From the NCBI RefSeq assembly GCF_004365965.1, contig NZ_SOEB01000004.1:1-64000 (forward strand): a DNA stretch of 64,000 bases. The letters are read 5' to 3'. Position 1 is the first letter of the stretch. Each line of letters begins with the position of its first letter. Shown piece by piece: positions 9,037 to 17,556 of this stretch. Made by a program: the position numbers and the translations under genes. This DNA is from Rhodovulum visakhapatnamense (lineage in GTDB: Bacteria > Pseudomonadota > Alphaproteobacteria > Rhodobacterales > Rhodobacteraceae). The notes under the pieces are model-generated. The model saw only the letters and a list, made by a program, of their open reading frames with translations. It searched no databases and was not told the origin of the DNA.

Positions 9037-10596
9037 TCAGGCGGCATCGCGCAGAAGCCGCCGCAGGATCTTGCCCGAAGCCGATTTCGGCACCGCCTCG
9101 ACGAAATGCACCTCTGCCAGCGCCTTGAAATGGGACAGATGCGCCAGAACATGGGCCTTCAGCGCCTCGGCATCCGCATCCGCCCCGGGCCGTCGCACCA
9201 CATGGGCGACCGGCCGTTCGCCCGCCTCGGGGTCGGGTCGGCCGATCACCGCCGCGTCCAGCACATCGGGATGGGTCAGAAGCACCGCCTCAAGCTCGGC
9301 CGGGGCCACCGCAAAGCCCTTGACCTTGATCAGCTCCTTCAGCCGGTCATGCAACGTCACGAAGCCCTCGGCATCGATGCTGGCCAGATCGCCGGTCTTC
9401 AGCCAGCCGTCGGCGGTCAGGGTCGCGGCGGTGGCCTCGGGCGCGTTCAGATAGCCCTGCATCACCTGCGGACCGCGCAGCCAAAGCTCGCCCGGCTGGT
9501 CCGGTCCCAGATCGGCGCCGGTTTCGGGGTCGACGATCCGGAGTTCGGTATTGGGAAGCGCCACCCCCACCGCGCCGGGCTTGTCGCGGCCGGGGGACGA
9601 CATGGTGCCGATGGGCGACAGCTCGGTCATGCCCCAGCCCTGCATCACCCGGCAACCAAGCCGCGCAGCCAGTTCGGCGCCCTGCGCGGCGCCCAGCGGG
9701 GCTGCGGCGCAGATCACCGTCTCGACCGCACCGAGGTCGAACTGATCGACCATCGGGTGGCGCGCCAGCGCCGTGGCGACCGGCGGCACGATGTACAGTT
9801 CGCGGGTCCGGCGCTCTGCGACCAGCCGCAGGAAAAGCTCCGGATCGAAGCGGGGCATCGTCACCAGACAGGCCCCGTGGCTCAGCACCATGTTCATCAG
9901 CACGGTCAGCCCGTAGATATGGAAGAAGGGCAGGAACCCCACCGTCCAGTCCCCCGGGCGCATGTCGCAGGCGGCAAGCCCCTGGTCGATATTGACCACG
10001 AGGTTGCGGTGGCTCAGCCGCACCCCCTTGGGCAGGCCCGTGGTGCCCGAGGAATAGGGCAGCACGGCGATGTCGCGAGCGACATCGAGCGGCACCTGCG
10101 CCGCCAGCCGCGGCCCCATCAGCGCCTCAAGCGGCACCGCGCCCCCGTCGGGCGCCTCGGCGCCGATCACCGCGATCTCGGTCAGCCCGGCGGCCTCGGC
10201 CCCGGCGCGGGCGGTCGCAAGACAGCCCGGCACGGTCACCAGCAGGCAGGCCCCGCTATTCTTAAGCTGAAAGGCCAGTTCCTCGGCGGTATAGGTCGGG
10301 TTGACGGTTGTCACGGTCCCGCCCGCATAGGCCACGCCATGAAAGACGGTGACGAAATCGGGAATGTTCGGCGCCATCAGCGCCACCACCGCCCCCTTGC
10401 CGATCCCGCGCGCGGCCAGCCCGCCCGCCAGCCGCCGGATCCGGTCGATCAGCGCCCCGGCGGTCAGGCCCTGCCCTGACGGCCCGTCGACCAGCACCAT
10501 CTCGTCGGGGCGCGGGGTCAGGCCCCGGAACAGCCTCTCGGTGACCGACAGGCCGGTCAGGGGCACAGGCGCGAACCTGCTGCTGCGAACGATCAT
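9037..10596 (-). CDS. AMP-dependent acyl-CoA synthetase (4-coumarate-CoA ligase-like)
   Basis: A 519-residue ANL-superfamily adenylating enzyme that converts a carboxylic acid, ATP and CoA to an acyl-CoA. The P-loop-like A3 motif YSSGTTGLPKGVRLSH, the A5 region MQGWGMTELSP, A7 GELWLRGP, A8 GWLKTGDLASIDAEGFVTLHDRLKELIKVKGFAVAPAE (in pieces) and the C-terminal lysine in PKSASGKILRRLLRD are all intact. The overall form is close to 4-coumarate:CoA ligases, but the substrate cannot be assigned; a medium-chain fatty or aromatic acid is equally possible. It stands alone on the minus strand. Upstream, a terminator separates it from the DUF2087 gene. Confidence 0.85.
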   Translation of the reverse strand: MIVRSSRFAPVPLTGLSVTERLFRGLTPRPDEMVLVDGPSGQGLTAGALIDRIRRLAGGLAARGIGKGAVVALMAPNIPDFVTVFHGVAYAGGTVTTVNPTYTAEELAFQLKNSGACLLVTVPGCLATARAGAEAAGLTEIAVIGAEAPDGGAVPLEALMGPRLAAQVPLDVARDIAVLPYSSGTTGLPKGVRLSHRNLVVNIDQGLAACDMRPGDWTVGFLPFFHIYGLTVLMNMVLSHGACLVTMPRFDPELFLRLVAERRTRELYIVPPVATALARHPMVDQFDLGAVETVICAAAPLGAAQGAELAARLGCRVMQGWGMTELSPIGTMSSPGRDKPGAVGVALPNTELRIVDPETGADLGPDQPGELWLRGPQVMQGYLNAPEATAATLTADGWLKTGDLASIDAEGFVTLHDRLKELIKVKGFAVAPAELEAVLLTHPDVLDAAVIGRPDPEAGERPVAHVVRRPGADADAEALKAHVLAHLSHFKALAEVHFVEAVPKSASGKILRRLLRDAA

Positions 10597-10678
10597 CGTT
10601 TTCCTCCCGCAGGACGGGCGCGCGGACCGCGCTTCTCACCTTCCGGAAGCGTAGCACGGTTCGTGCCGATGACGATGG

Positions 10679-10708
10679 AAAACGGGGCGGGCCAGAAGGG
10701 TCCCGCCC
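10679..10708 (-). terminator. Rho-independent terminator of the DUF2087 gene
   Basis: Read on the minus strand, GGGCGGG (10708-10702) and CCCGCCC (10691-10685) form a 7-bp stem followed by CGTTTTCC. It lies 18 nt past the DUF2087 stop and upstream of the acyl-CoA ligase gene. Confidence 0.6.
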
Positions 10709-10726
10709 TGAAGACCCCGACACCGA

Positions 10727-11278
10727 TCAGCCGCGCTGCGCCAGCAGGCGGATCAGGACGCGCGGCTCGGCCGGGGGTGCCTGCTCGATCCGGCGATAGT
10801 CCGACCCGTCGCGCCGACGCGTCACCAGCCCGGTCTCGAACAGGTCGCGGCGCAGCAGCGCGGCATCGCCGAAAAGGTGCCAGGCGTTCAGCCGCTCGTT
10901 CACCTGCCGCTCGGTCCAGGTCTGGCCCGCAGGCAGCCGCGCCCAGAGCGCCCAGAGACACAGCACCTGCATCGCCCGCCGCGAGGGCCAGCGAAGAAGC
11001 CGCCCGTCGGCGTCGAAATGGGTCAGCGTCCGTTCGATCCGGCGGTGATTGACGGGGTCCGGATCGGTCACGGGCGCGGTGGGCGCGTCGGTCAGCCGGT
11101 CTTCGGCCAGCCGGTCGGCGCGCAGATGCTGAAAGTTGCGAAACCCGCCCGCGCGGGCCAGCATGTTCATCAGGCTCAGATGCGAGGGCGCCGCCTCGGC
11201 CGCCCGCAACTGATGCGCCAGGGCGCGGGAAAAGGCGGAAATGTCCTCGATCGCGAGGGGAATGGAAGGTCTGGTCAT
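10727..11278 (-). CDS. DUF2087 domain-containing protein
   Basis: A 183-residue cytoplasmic protein. The C-terminal 85 residues match the DUF2087 pattern: a stretch HFDADGRLLRWPSRR, a region with ERQVNERLNAWHLFGDAALLRRDLFETGLV and a final RRRDGSDYRRIEQ (given in parts). This is a winged-helix-like fold often attached to ArsR-type regulators. The N-terminal half (about 1-95) has no obvious DNA-binding domain and includes LARAGGFRNFQHLRA. A role in transcription or nucleic-acid binding is possible but not shown. It has its own terminator and is not obviously linked to the neighbouring genes. Confidence 0.75.
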   Translation of the reverse strand: MTRPSIPLAIEDISAFSRALAHQLRAAEAAPSHLSLMNMLARAGGFRNFQHLRADRLAEDRLTDAPTAPVTDPDPVNHRRIERTLTHFDADGRLLRWPSRRAMQVLCLWALWARLPAGQTWTERQVNERLNAWHLFGDAALLRRDLFETGLVTRRRDGSDYRRIEQAPPAEPRVLIRLLAQRG

Positions 11279-11436
11279 GGTCTCGGTCCCGATGTGCCGA
11301 AATCCGGATCGCTGGTCGCTGGCTTACGACGGGGCACAGGAAGGAAACCGAATGCGTGCCGAGTGACGGGCAGGTTTAGCTTGCCTCTTGGGGCACAGCG
11401 ACGCCTCGGTGAACTGCCGACCGTGCCCTGTCCATA

Positions 11437-12345
11437 TCACGGCGCCCGCAGCGGAACAACCCGGCCCAGCCCCTGACGGATCGCCGCGACCGTGTGCCGA
11501 AGCCCGGGCGAAAGCCGCTTGTCGCGCCGTAGCTGCAGCGCCAGCTGGCGGCCCAGTGGCGGGTCCAGCGGCTGCACCGCCAGCCCGCCCGAGGCGCCCG
11601 GCCGCGCCACCGACGAGGCCGGCAGGATCGACCAGCCAAGCCCCGCCGCGACCAGTTCCTTGGCGGCCTCGACGCTTTCCAGCTCCATGATCGGCGCGGG
11701 CCGCAGCCCGGCCGCGCGGAACCATCCGTCGATCAGCCCGCGGGTGTGGCCCGCGCTGTCGTAAAGGATCAGCGGCCGGGCGGCCATCGCCTGCGGCGTG
11801 GTCGGCGCCCCGGCGGTCGCGGCCGGGCCCACCGCCAGCAGCGCCTCGTCGCACAGCGGGCTTGTCTCCAGCGCCCGACCCGCCGCAGGCAGGGTGACGA
11901 TGGCAAGATCCAGCAGGTTCTGTTCCAGAAGGCGCTGAATCTCGGTGCTGTTGCCGGTGCGGACCACGAAATCGAGCCCCGGAAAGGCGCGCTTGAGCCG
12001 CCCCAGCACCGGCGGCAGCAGATGGATGCAGGCGGTCGCCCCGGTGCCGATCCGGACCCGCCCGGCGCGGCCGTCGCGATGCGGCTCGACCGCCGCGCGC
12101 ACCGCGTCCAGTTCCTCGCCGATCCGCCGCGCCCCCTCGATCACGATCTGACCGGCTTCGGTCGGCCGCACCCGCTTGCCCACCCGTTCCAGCAGCCGCA
12201 CCCCGAAATGCCGTTCCAGCTGGCGGACCTGCTGGCTGACCGCGGGCTGCGAGATCCCGGCCTTTTCGGCCGCGGCCGAAAAGCTGCCCAGCGCCGCGAC
12301 ATCGGCGAAAGTGGCAAGATGCAGAAGGTTGAGCGACTGCGCCAA
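11437..12345 (-). CDS. LysR-family transcriptional regulator
   Basis: A 302-residue LysR-type regulator. The N-terminal winged HTH (about 1-62) reads LLHLATFADVAALGSFSAAAEKAGISQPAVSQQVRQLERHFGVRLLER in the family consensus (cited in part: AAEKAGISQPAVSQQVRQLE). It is followed by the linker helix and a two-lobed periplasmic-binding-protein-like effector domain from about residue 90 (RAGRVRIGTGATACIHLLPPVL). It is divergent from the acetyltransferase gene at 12447 with about 100 bp between starts, the usual arrangement for a LysR protein and its target, so the GNAT gene is the first candidate target. The effector is unknown. Confidence 0.9.
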   Translation of the reverse strand: MAQSLNLLHLATFADVAALGSFSAAAEKAGISQPAVSQQVRQLERHFGVRLLERVGKRVRPTEAGQIVIEGARRIGEELDAVRAAVEPHRDGRAGRVRIGTGATACIHLLPPVLGRLKRAFPGLDFVVRTGNSTEIQRLLEQNLLDLAIVTLPAAGRALETSPLCDEALLAVGPAATAGAPTTPQAMAARPLILYDSAGHTRGLIDGWFRAAGLRPAPIMELESVEAAKELVAAGLGWSILPASSVARPGASGGLAVQPLDPPLGRQLALQLRRDKRLSPGLRHTVAAIRQGLGRVVPLRAP

Positions 12346-12446
12346 GACCGGGCCAAGGATTTCCTTATGCGTTGAATAACAGCCATAGCATTTCCTTTTC
12401 CGCGCCGGAATGGCATTCTCGGCCGCATCAACCCCGGAGACCCCCG

Positions 12447-13007
12447 ATGACGATCCAGCCCGCCCCCCTCGGCCCCCCGAGCCCCCTGACCCTTGACGAT
12501 TGCACCGCCCGCGACCTGCCCGGCGTGCAGGCGATCTATGCCGAGGCGGTGCGCACCGGCACCGCCAGTTTCGAGCTGGACCCGCCCGATCTGGACGAGA
12601 TGCGCGGGCGCTGGGAAACGGTCACCGGCGCGGGCTTTCCCTGGCTGGTGGCGCGGGCCGGGGACCGGGTGGCGGGCTATGCCTATGCCAACACCTACCG
12701 CCCGCGTCCGGCCTATCGCGGCACGGTCGAGAATTCGGTCTATGTCGACGACGGGTTTCGCGGCCAGGGCATCGGAGGCGCGCTGATGCGCGCGTTGCTG
12801 GCGCGCTGCGAAGCGGCCGGGTTCCGGCAGATGGTGGCGGTGATCGGGGATTCGCAGAACCTCGGCTCGATCGCGCTGCACCGCGCGCTGGGCTTCGAGG
12901 ATGCGGGCGTGCTGCGCTCGGTCGGCTGGAAACACGGGCGCTGGCTCGATTCCGTGCAGATGCAGAAACCTCTTGGCCCCGGCGACACCGCGCCCTTCGA
13001 AGGCTAG
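12447..13007 (+). CDS. GNAT N-acetyltransferase (phosphinothricin acetyltransferase-like)
   Basis: A 186-residue GNAT enzyme similar to phosphinothricin/methionine sulfone acetyltransferases of the Pat/Bar/MddA group. It has LPGVQAIYAEAVRTGTASFE at the N-terminus, YAYANTYRPRPAYRGTVENSVYV in the core (quoted in part: YRPRPAYRGTVENSVYV), and the acetyl-CoA loop FRGQGIGGALMRALL, then VAVIGDSQNLGSIALHRALGF. The start at 12447 has GGAGA 6 nt upstream; a longer frame begins at 12372 but lies under the divergent regulator's leader. It acetylates an amino group of a small amino acid-like compound; the natural substrate is unknown. Confidence 0.88.
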   Translation: MTIQPAPLGPPSPLTLDDCTARDLPGVQAIYAEAVRTGTASFELDPPDLDEMRGRWETVTGAGFPWLVARAGDRVAGYAYANTYRPRPAYRGTVENSVYVDDGFRGQGIGGALMRALLARCEAAGFRQMVAVIGDSQNLGSIALHRALGFEDAGVLRSVGWKHGRWLDSVQMQKPLGPGDTAPFEG

Positions 13008-13011
13008 GCCG

Positions 13012-14183
13012 GTGATCGGCCGCCCGACCGCCGCCGCGGTGGGGCTGACCCAGATGGTGAACTGGGGCGTCTCCTACTATGCCGTGGGGGTCTTCGCGCC
13101 GGTCATCGCCGCCGATCTTGGCTGGTCGCTGGCGCGCACCCATGCCGGGTTCTCGCTTGCGCTGGTCCCCATGGCGCTGTCCTCGGGCGCGGCCGGACGG
13201 CTGGTCGCGGCCCGGGGCAGCCGGGCGCTGGCGGCGGGTTCGGTCCTGCTGGCGCTGGGGCTTGCGATGCTTGGCACAAGCGGCTCCTTCTCCGTCCATG
13301 CCGCGGGCTGGATCGTTGCCGGGCTCGGGATGCGGCTATGCCTGTACGAAGCCGCCTTCGCGGCGCTGGTGCGGGCGGGCGGCACCGGCGCGCCCTGTCG
13401 CAGGTCACGCTGCTGGGCGGGCTCGCCTCGACCGTGTTCTGGCCGCTGGGTCATCTGCTGGCCGAAACCTGCGGCTGGCGCGGCGGGCTTCTGGCCTATG
13501 CCGGGCTCGCGCTGGCGGCGGCACCGCTGTAGCTGACGATCCCGTCCGGCCCCGCGCCGACCCCGGCCGCCCTTGGCGCCGCCGGGCGCGCGGCCGACCC
13601 GGTGCGGCCTGCTGCAGCCTTCGGCTTCGCCGTGCTGGTCGCGGCCTCGGCCTTTCTCAGTTCGGGGCTCTCGGCCCATCTGATCGGCCTTCTGGGCGCG
13701 CTGGGCCTGCCGGTCGCGGCGGCGGTCGGGTTGGCGGCGCTGCCCGGGGTGGGGCAATCGGGCGCGCGTCTGGCCGAGACGCTGGCCGGGCACCGGATCA
13801 GACCGCTGGGGCTGGGCGTGCTGGCCTCGGGTGTGCTGCTGGCGGGCATGATCGCGGGCCTGGCCGTTGCGGGGCCGGGCGCCATCGCGCTGATCTTGGT
13901 GCTTGCCTATGGCGCGGGCAACGGCGCGCTGACCGTGGTGCGCGGCGCGCAGCCCATGGTGCTGTTCCAACTGGCCAGCTATGCCGAGATTTCGGGGCGT
14001 CTGGTCGCGCCCTCGTTTCTGGCCGCGGCGTTCGCCCCCCCGGTCTATGCCGCCGCGATCGAGATCTGGGGCGCGCGCGCCGCGATGGGGCTGAGCCTCG
14101 GGCTGGCGCTGGCGACCTTCGCCGCCGCCTGGGCGTTGTGGGCCCGGATCGGACCCACGACCGACCCGGGCCTTCCCGTCTGA
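13012..14183 (+). pseudogene. MFS transporter, inactivated by a frameshift and a nonsense codon
   Basis: Starting at a GTG 4 nt after the acetyltransferase stop, the sequence reads as an MFS permease (LTQMVNWGVSYYAVGVFAPV, DLGWSLARTHAGFSLALVP). Around 13385-13400 the frame shifts; the continuation SQVTLLGGLASTVFWPLGHLL is in another frame. An in-frame TAG follows at 13530-13532 (codon expected to be Gln). The same frame then resumes as hydrophobic helices to 14183 (AFLSSGLSAHLIGLLGALGL, LVLAYGAGNGALTVVRGAQP). Two independent lesions make true decay more likely than sequencing error. Before decay it was probably cotranscribed with the acetyltransferase and may have exported or imported the acetylated compound. 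Confidence 0.8.
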
Positions 14184-14313
14184 GACGCGGCGCGCGGGGA
14201 AAACGGTGCGGCACCCCCTCCCTTTGGCTGCTTGCAACATGGGGTCAGCGGGGTATGCTCGACGGTGCGGGACCCGGAAAAGACGCAAAAACGCAGACCG
14301 GACACCGCAGTAA

Positions 14314-14329
14314 CCCCGATGCATCGGGG
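14314..14329. promoter_or_regulatory. 16-bp perfect palindrome upstream of the TRAP operon
   Basis: CCCCGATGCATCGGGG is a perfect dyad ending 19 nt before the ATG of the TRAP binding-protein gene. A loop-less palindrome at this place fits an operator for a dimeric repressor of the operon. No regulator gene is adjacent. It could also be a leader hairpin. Confidence 0.45.
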
Positions 14330-14348
14330 GCTAACGGGGAGGAGACCC

Positions 14349-15479
14349 ATGACTGACATGTCCACCATGAATCGCCGTTCGTTCCTCAAGCGCAGCGCGC
14401 TGGCGGGCGGCGTCGCCGGGACCGGCGCGCTGGCCGCGCCCGCGGTGCTGGCCCAGGCGCCGATCGTGCTGAAGATGCAGACCTCCTGGGGCGCATCGAA
14501 CATCTGGGACGAATTCGCCAAGGACTATGCCCGCCGGGTCGAAGAGATGTCGGGCGGGCGGCTCAAGATCGACGTGTTGCCCGCGGGCGCCGTGGTCTCG
14601 GCCTTCCAGGTGATGGACGCGGTCAATGACGGGGTGCTGGATGCCTCGCATTCGGTCTGCGCCTACTGGTATGGCAAGAACAAGGCGGCGTCGCTGTTCG
14701 GCACCGGGCCGGTCTTCGGCGGCTCGGCCACCACGATGCTCAGCTGGTTCTACGCCGGCGGCGGCGACGAGCTGTTCCGCGAGCTGACCCAGGACGTGAT
14801 GGGGCTGGACGTGGTGGGCTTTCTGGGCTTTCCGATGTTCGCCCAGCCCTTCGGCTGGTTCAAGGGCGAGGTCAACACCGTCGCCGACCTGCAGGGCTTC
14901 AAGTACCGCACGGTGGGGCTGGCCGCCGACCTGATGGCCAAGATGGGCATGTCGGTCGCCCAGCTTCCGGGCGGCGAGCTGGTGCCCGCCATGGAACGCG
15001 GCGTGATCGACGCCTTCGAGTTCAACAACCCCTCGTCGGACAAGGATTTCGGCGCGCAGGACGTGGCCAAGAACTATTACCTGGCGTCCTATCACCAGGC
15101 CTCGGAAAGCTTCGAATTCCTGTTCAACCGGCCCTTCTTCGAGGATCTGGACCCCGACCTGCAGGCGATCCTGCGCTATGGCGTCGAGGCGGCCTCGACC
15201 GCCAACACCGCCAAGGCGATGGACCGCTATTCGGCCGACCTGCAATGGCTGCAGGACGAGGCGGGCGTCACCGTCCACCGCACCTCGAAAGAGATCCTCG
15301 ACGCCCAGCTCAAGGCCTGGGACGAGCTGATCCCCGAGCTTGAGCAGGACGCCTTCATGAAGAAATGCCTCGACAGCCAGCGCGCCTGGGTCGAGCGCGT
15401 GACCTTCTTCGAGGTGATGAACTCGCCCGATTACACGCTGGCCTACGACCACTATTTCCCGGGCCGGCTCAAGCTCTGA
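14349..15479 (+). CDS. TRAP transporter substrate-binding protein (DctP/TakP family)
   Basis: A 376-residue periplasmic solute receptor. The N-terminus carries a twin-arginine signal (NRRSFLKRSALAGG followed by a hydrophobic stretch and AVLAQA), so it is exported folded through Tat. The mature part shows the TRAP signature: LKMQTSWGASNIWDEFAKDY, GWFKGEVNTVADLQGFKYRT, GGELVPAMERGVIDAFEFNN. These stretches resemble the TakP (alpha-keto acid) subgroup rather than C4-dicarboxylate DctP. The start at 14349 has GGGGAGGAGA upstream. It heads an operon with the small and large permease genes, separated from them by a terminator/attenuator. The substrate is probably an organic acid. Confidence 0.9.
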   Translation: MTDMSTMNRRSFLKRSALAGGVAGTGALAAPAVLAQAPIVLKMQTSWGASNIWDEFAKDYARRVEEMSGGRLKIDVLPAGAVVSAFQVMDAVNDGVLDASHSVCAYWYGKNKAASLFGTGPVFGGSATTMLSWFYAGGGDELFRELTQDVMGLDVVGFLGFPMFAQPFGWFKGEVNTVADLQGFKYRTVGLAADLMAKMGMSVAQLPGGELVPAMERGVIDAFEFNNPSSDKDFGAQDVAKNYYLASYHQASESFEFLFNRPFFEDLDPDLQAILRYGVEAASTANTAKAMDRYSADLQWLQDEAGVTVHRTSKEILDAQLKAWDELIPELEQDAFMKKCLDSQRAWVERVTFFEVMNSPDYTLAYDHYFPGRLKL

Positions 15480-15498
15480 CCCGGACCCCGGTCCAGTG

Positions 15499-15528
15499 CC
15501 CCCGGCGGCCATCGCGCCGGGGGTTTTT
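15499..15528 (+). terminator. Intergenic terminator/attenuator between TRAP SBP and permease genes
   Basis: CCCCCGGCG (15499-15507) pairs perfectly with CGCCGGGGG (15515-15523) and is followed by TTTTT. It lies 20 nt after the SBP stop and 21 nt before the start of the small permease subunit. Partial read-through would give much more binding protein than permease. Confidence 0.85.
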
Positions 15529-15549
15529 CATGCGCCACAGGAGAGGCCC

Positions 15550-16134
15550 ATGATCGGTTTCATACGTTTCGCCGACGCCCTGTCGGCCTGGTTCGGCAAG
15601 ACCTTTGCCTGGTTGATCGTGCTGATGGCTCTGGGCACCGGCTACGAGGTCTTCGTGCGCTACGTCCTGAACAGCCCCACCGCCTGGGCGCTGGACGTGT
15701 CCTTCATCATGTACGGGACGCTCTTCATGATGGGCGGGGCCTACACGCTGTCGCGGGGCGGCCATGTGCGGGGCGACTTCCTCTATCGGCTGTGGCAGCC
15801 CCGGACCCAGGCCATGGTCGATCTGGTGCTGTACATCGTCGCCTTCTTTCCGGGCGTTCTTGCGCTGATCTTCGCGGGCTGGAAATACGCCGCCCGGTCC
15901 TGGCGCTATGGCGAGGTCTCGGTGAACAGCCCGGCGGGCATCCCGATCTACCAGTTCAAGACCGTGATCGTGGTCGCGGGCGTGCTTCTGTTCATCCAGG
16001 GCATCGCCCAGGTCATGCGCTGCCTCCTCGCGATCCGCACCAACGAGTGGCTCGAGGCCGATGAGGACATCTTCGAGACCGAGGACATCCTGATGCGCGA
16101 GGCCGACAAGGCCGAGAGGGGCCCCCATATATGA
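15550..16134 (+). CDS. TRAP transporter small permease subunit (DctQ)
   Basis: A 194-residue membrane protein with four predicted helices (about 15-35, 50-75, 95-120, 135-160). It has the family features WALDVSFIMYGTLFMMGGAYTLSRGGHVR and DLVLYIVAFFPGVLALI (quoted in parts). The cytoplasmic tail is acidic (EADEDIFETEDILMREADK). CAGGAGAG precedes the ATG. Its stop overlaps the start of the large subunit (ATGA), giving translational coupling. With the large subunit it forms the Na+-driven permease that accepts substrate from the binding protein. Confidence 0.9.
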   Translation: MIGFIRFADALSAWFGKTFAWLIVLMALGTGYEVFVRYVLNSPTAWALDVSFIMYGTLFMMGGAYTLSRGGHVRGDFLYRLWQPRTQAMVDLVLYIVAFFPGVLALIFAGWKYAARSWRYGEVSVNSPAGIPIYQFKTVIVVAGVLLFIQGIAQVMRCLLAIRTNEWLEADEDIFETEDILMREADKAERGPHI

Positions 16135-17546
16135 CCGATCCGCAGATCGCCCTGATCCAGCTCGGGCTTTTCATCGTCTTCGTGTTCCTCGGGTTCCCCA
16201 TCGCCTTCACCCTGATGGCCATGGGCATCGGCTTCGGCTATTTCGCCTATTTCGACGCGGGCCGGATGTGGCGCGCCTTCGACCGGCTGGACGACACCGC
16301 CGGGACATGGACCCAGATCACCACCTGGGTCGAGGGGCTCTTCAACAACCGCATCTTCGATCTGTTCGTGAACCAGACCTATACGGTGATGTCGAACGAG
16401 GTGCTGACGGCGGTGCCGCTGTTCCTGTTCATGGGCTATGTGGTCGAGCGCGCGAATATCGTCGACCGGCTGTTTTCCACCCTCAACATCGCCTCGAAGA
16501 ACATTCCCGGCTCGATGGGGGTGGCGGCGCTGATCACCTGCGCGCTGTTCGCGACGGCGACCGGCATCGTCGGCGCGGTGGTCACGCTGATGGGGCTCCT
16601 GGCGCTGCCCGCCATGCTGCGCGCGCGCTACGACCCGGCCTTTGCCAGCGGTATCATCTGCGCGGGCGGCACGCTTGGCATCCTGATCCCGCCCTCGATC
16701 ATGCTGATCGTCTATGCCGCGGCCACCAATGTCTCGATCGTGCGGCTTTACGCGGGCGCGCTGCTGCCCGGGCTGACGCTGGTCGGGCTGTACCTCGTCT
16801 ATGTGGTGGGCCGGTCCATCCTGCAGCCCTCGGTCGCCCCGCGCCCGACCGAGGACGAAATCCCCGACGTTCCCTTCGGGCGGCTGCTGTGGATGATCGT
16901 GACCTCGTTCCTGCCGCTTGCGGTGCTGATCGCGGCGGTGCTGGGCTCGATCCTCTTCGGGCTGGCGACACCCACCGAGGCCGCGTCGGTCGGCGCGCTG
17001 GGCGGGCTGGCGTTGGCCCTCATCTACCGGGCGCTCAGCTGGCAGCGGCTGCGCGAAAGCGTCTATCTGACGGTCCGCACCACGGCGATGGTCTGCTGGC
17101 TGTTCGTGGGCTCCTACACCTTCTCGGCGGTGTTCTCCTATCTGGGCGGCGAGCAGGTGATCGGCCAGTTCGTCGAGGGCCTGAACCTGACGCCCGTGCA
17201 GTTCCTGATCCTCGCCCAGCTGATCATCTTCCTTCTGGGCTGGCCGCTCGAATGGTCCGAGATCATCATCATCTTCGTGCCGATCTTCCTGCCCCTTCTG
17301 GCGCATTTCGAGATCGACCCGCTGTTCTTCGGCATCCTCGTCGCGCTGAACCTGCAAACCAGCTTCCTGACCCCGCCCATGGCGATGTCGGCCTATTACC
17401 TCAAGGGCATCGCGCCCCCCGAGGTGCGTCTAACCCAGATCTTCCGGGGCGTGATGCCGTTCCTCGTCTGCGTGCTGATCTCGATGGTGTTGATGTACGT
17501 CTTCCCGCAGATCGTCTACCTTCTGCCCGAACTGGTTTACGGATGA
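16131..17546 (+). CDS. TRAP transporter large permease subunit (DctM)
   Basis: A 471-residue polytopic protein of the DctM family, carrying the ion-coupled transport activity. Family motifs include LFLFMGYVVERANIVDRLF, SMGVAALITCALFATATGIVG, CAGGTLGILIPPSIMLIVYA and TEAASVGALGGLALALIYR. An extra segment after the first helix (about 45-90, RMWRAFDRLDDTAGTWTQI) makes it longer than E. coli-type large subunits and is typical of members paired with TakP-like receptors. The gene is followed after 10 bp by an amidase gene, suggesting that the transported compound is an amide or is processed with one. Confidence 0.92.
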   Translation: MTDPQIALIQLGLFIVFVFLGFPIAFTLMAMGIGFGYFAYFDAGRMWRAFDRLDDTAGTWTQITTWVEGLFNNRIFDLFVNQTYTVMSNEVLTAVPLFLFMGYVVERANIVDRLFSTLNIASKNIPGSMGVAALITCALFATATGIVGAVVTLMGLLALPAMLRARYDPAFASGIICAGGTLGILIPPSIMLIVYAAATNVSIVRLYAGALLPGLTLVGLYLVYVVGRSILQPSVAPRPTEDEIPDVPFGRLLWMIVTSFLPLAVLIAAVLGSILFGLATPTEAASVGALGGLALALIYRALSWQRLRESVYLTVRTTAMVCWLFVGSYTFSAVFSYLGGEQVIGQFVEGLNLTPVQFLILAQLIIFLLGWPLEWSEIIIIFVPIFLPLLAHFEIDPLFFGILVALNLQTSFLTPPMAMSAYYLKGIAPPEVRLTQIFRGVMPFLVCVLISMVLMYVFPQIVYLLPELVYG

Positions 17547-17556
17547 GGGCGCGCGC

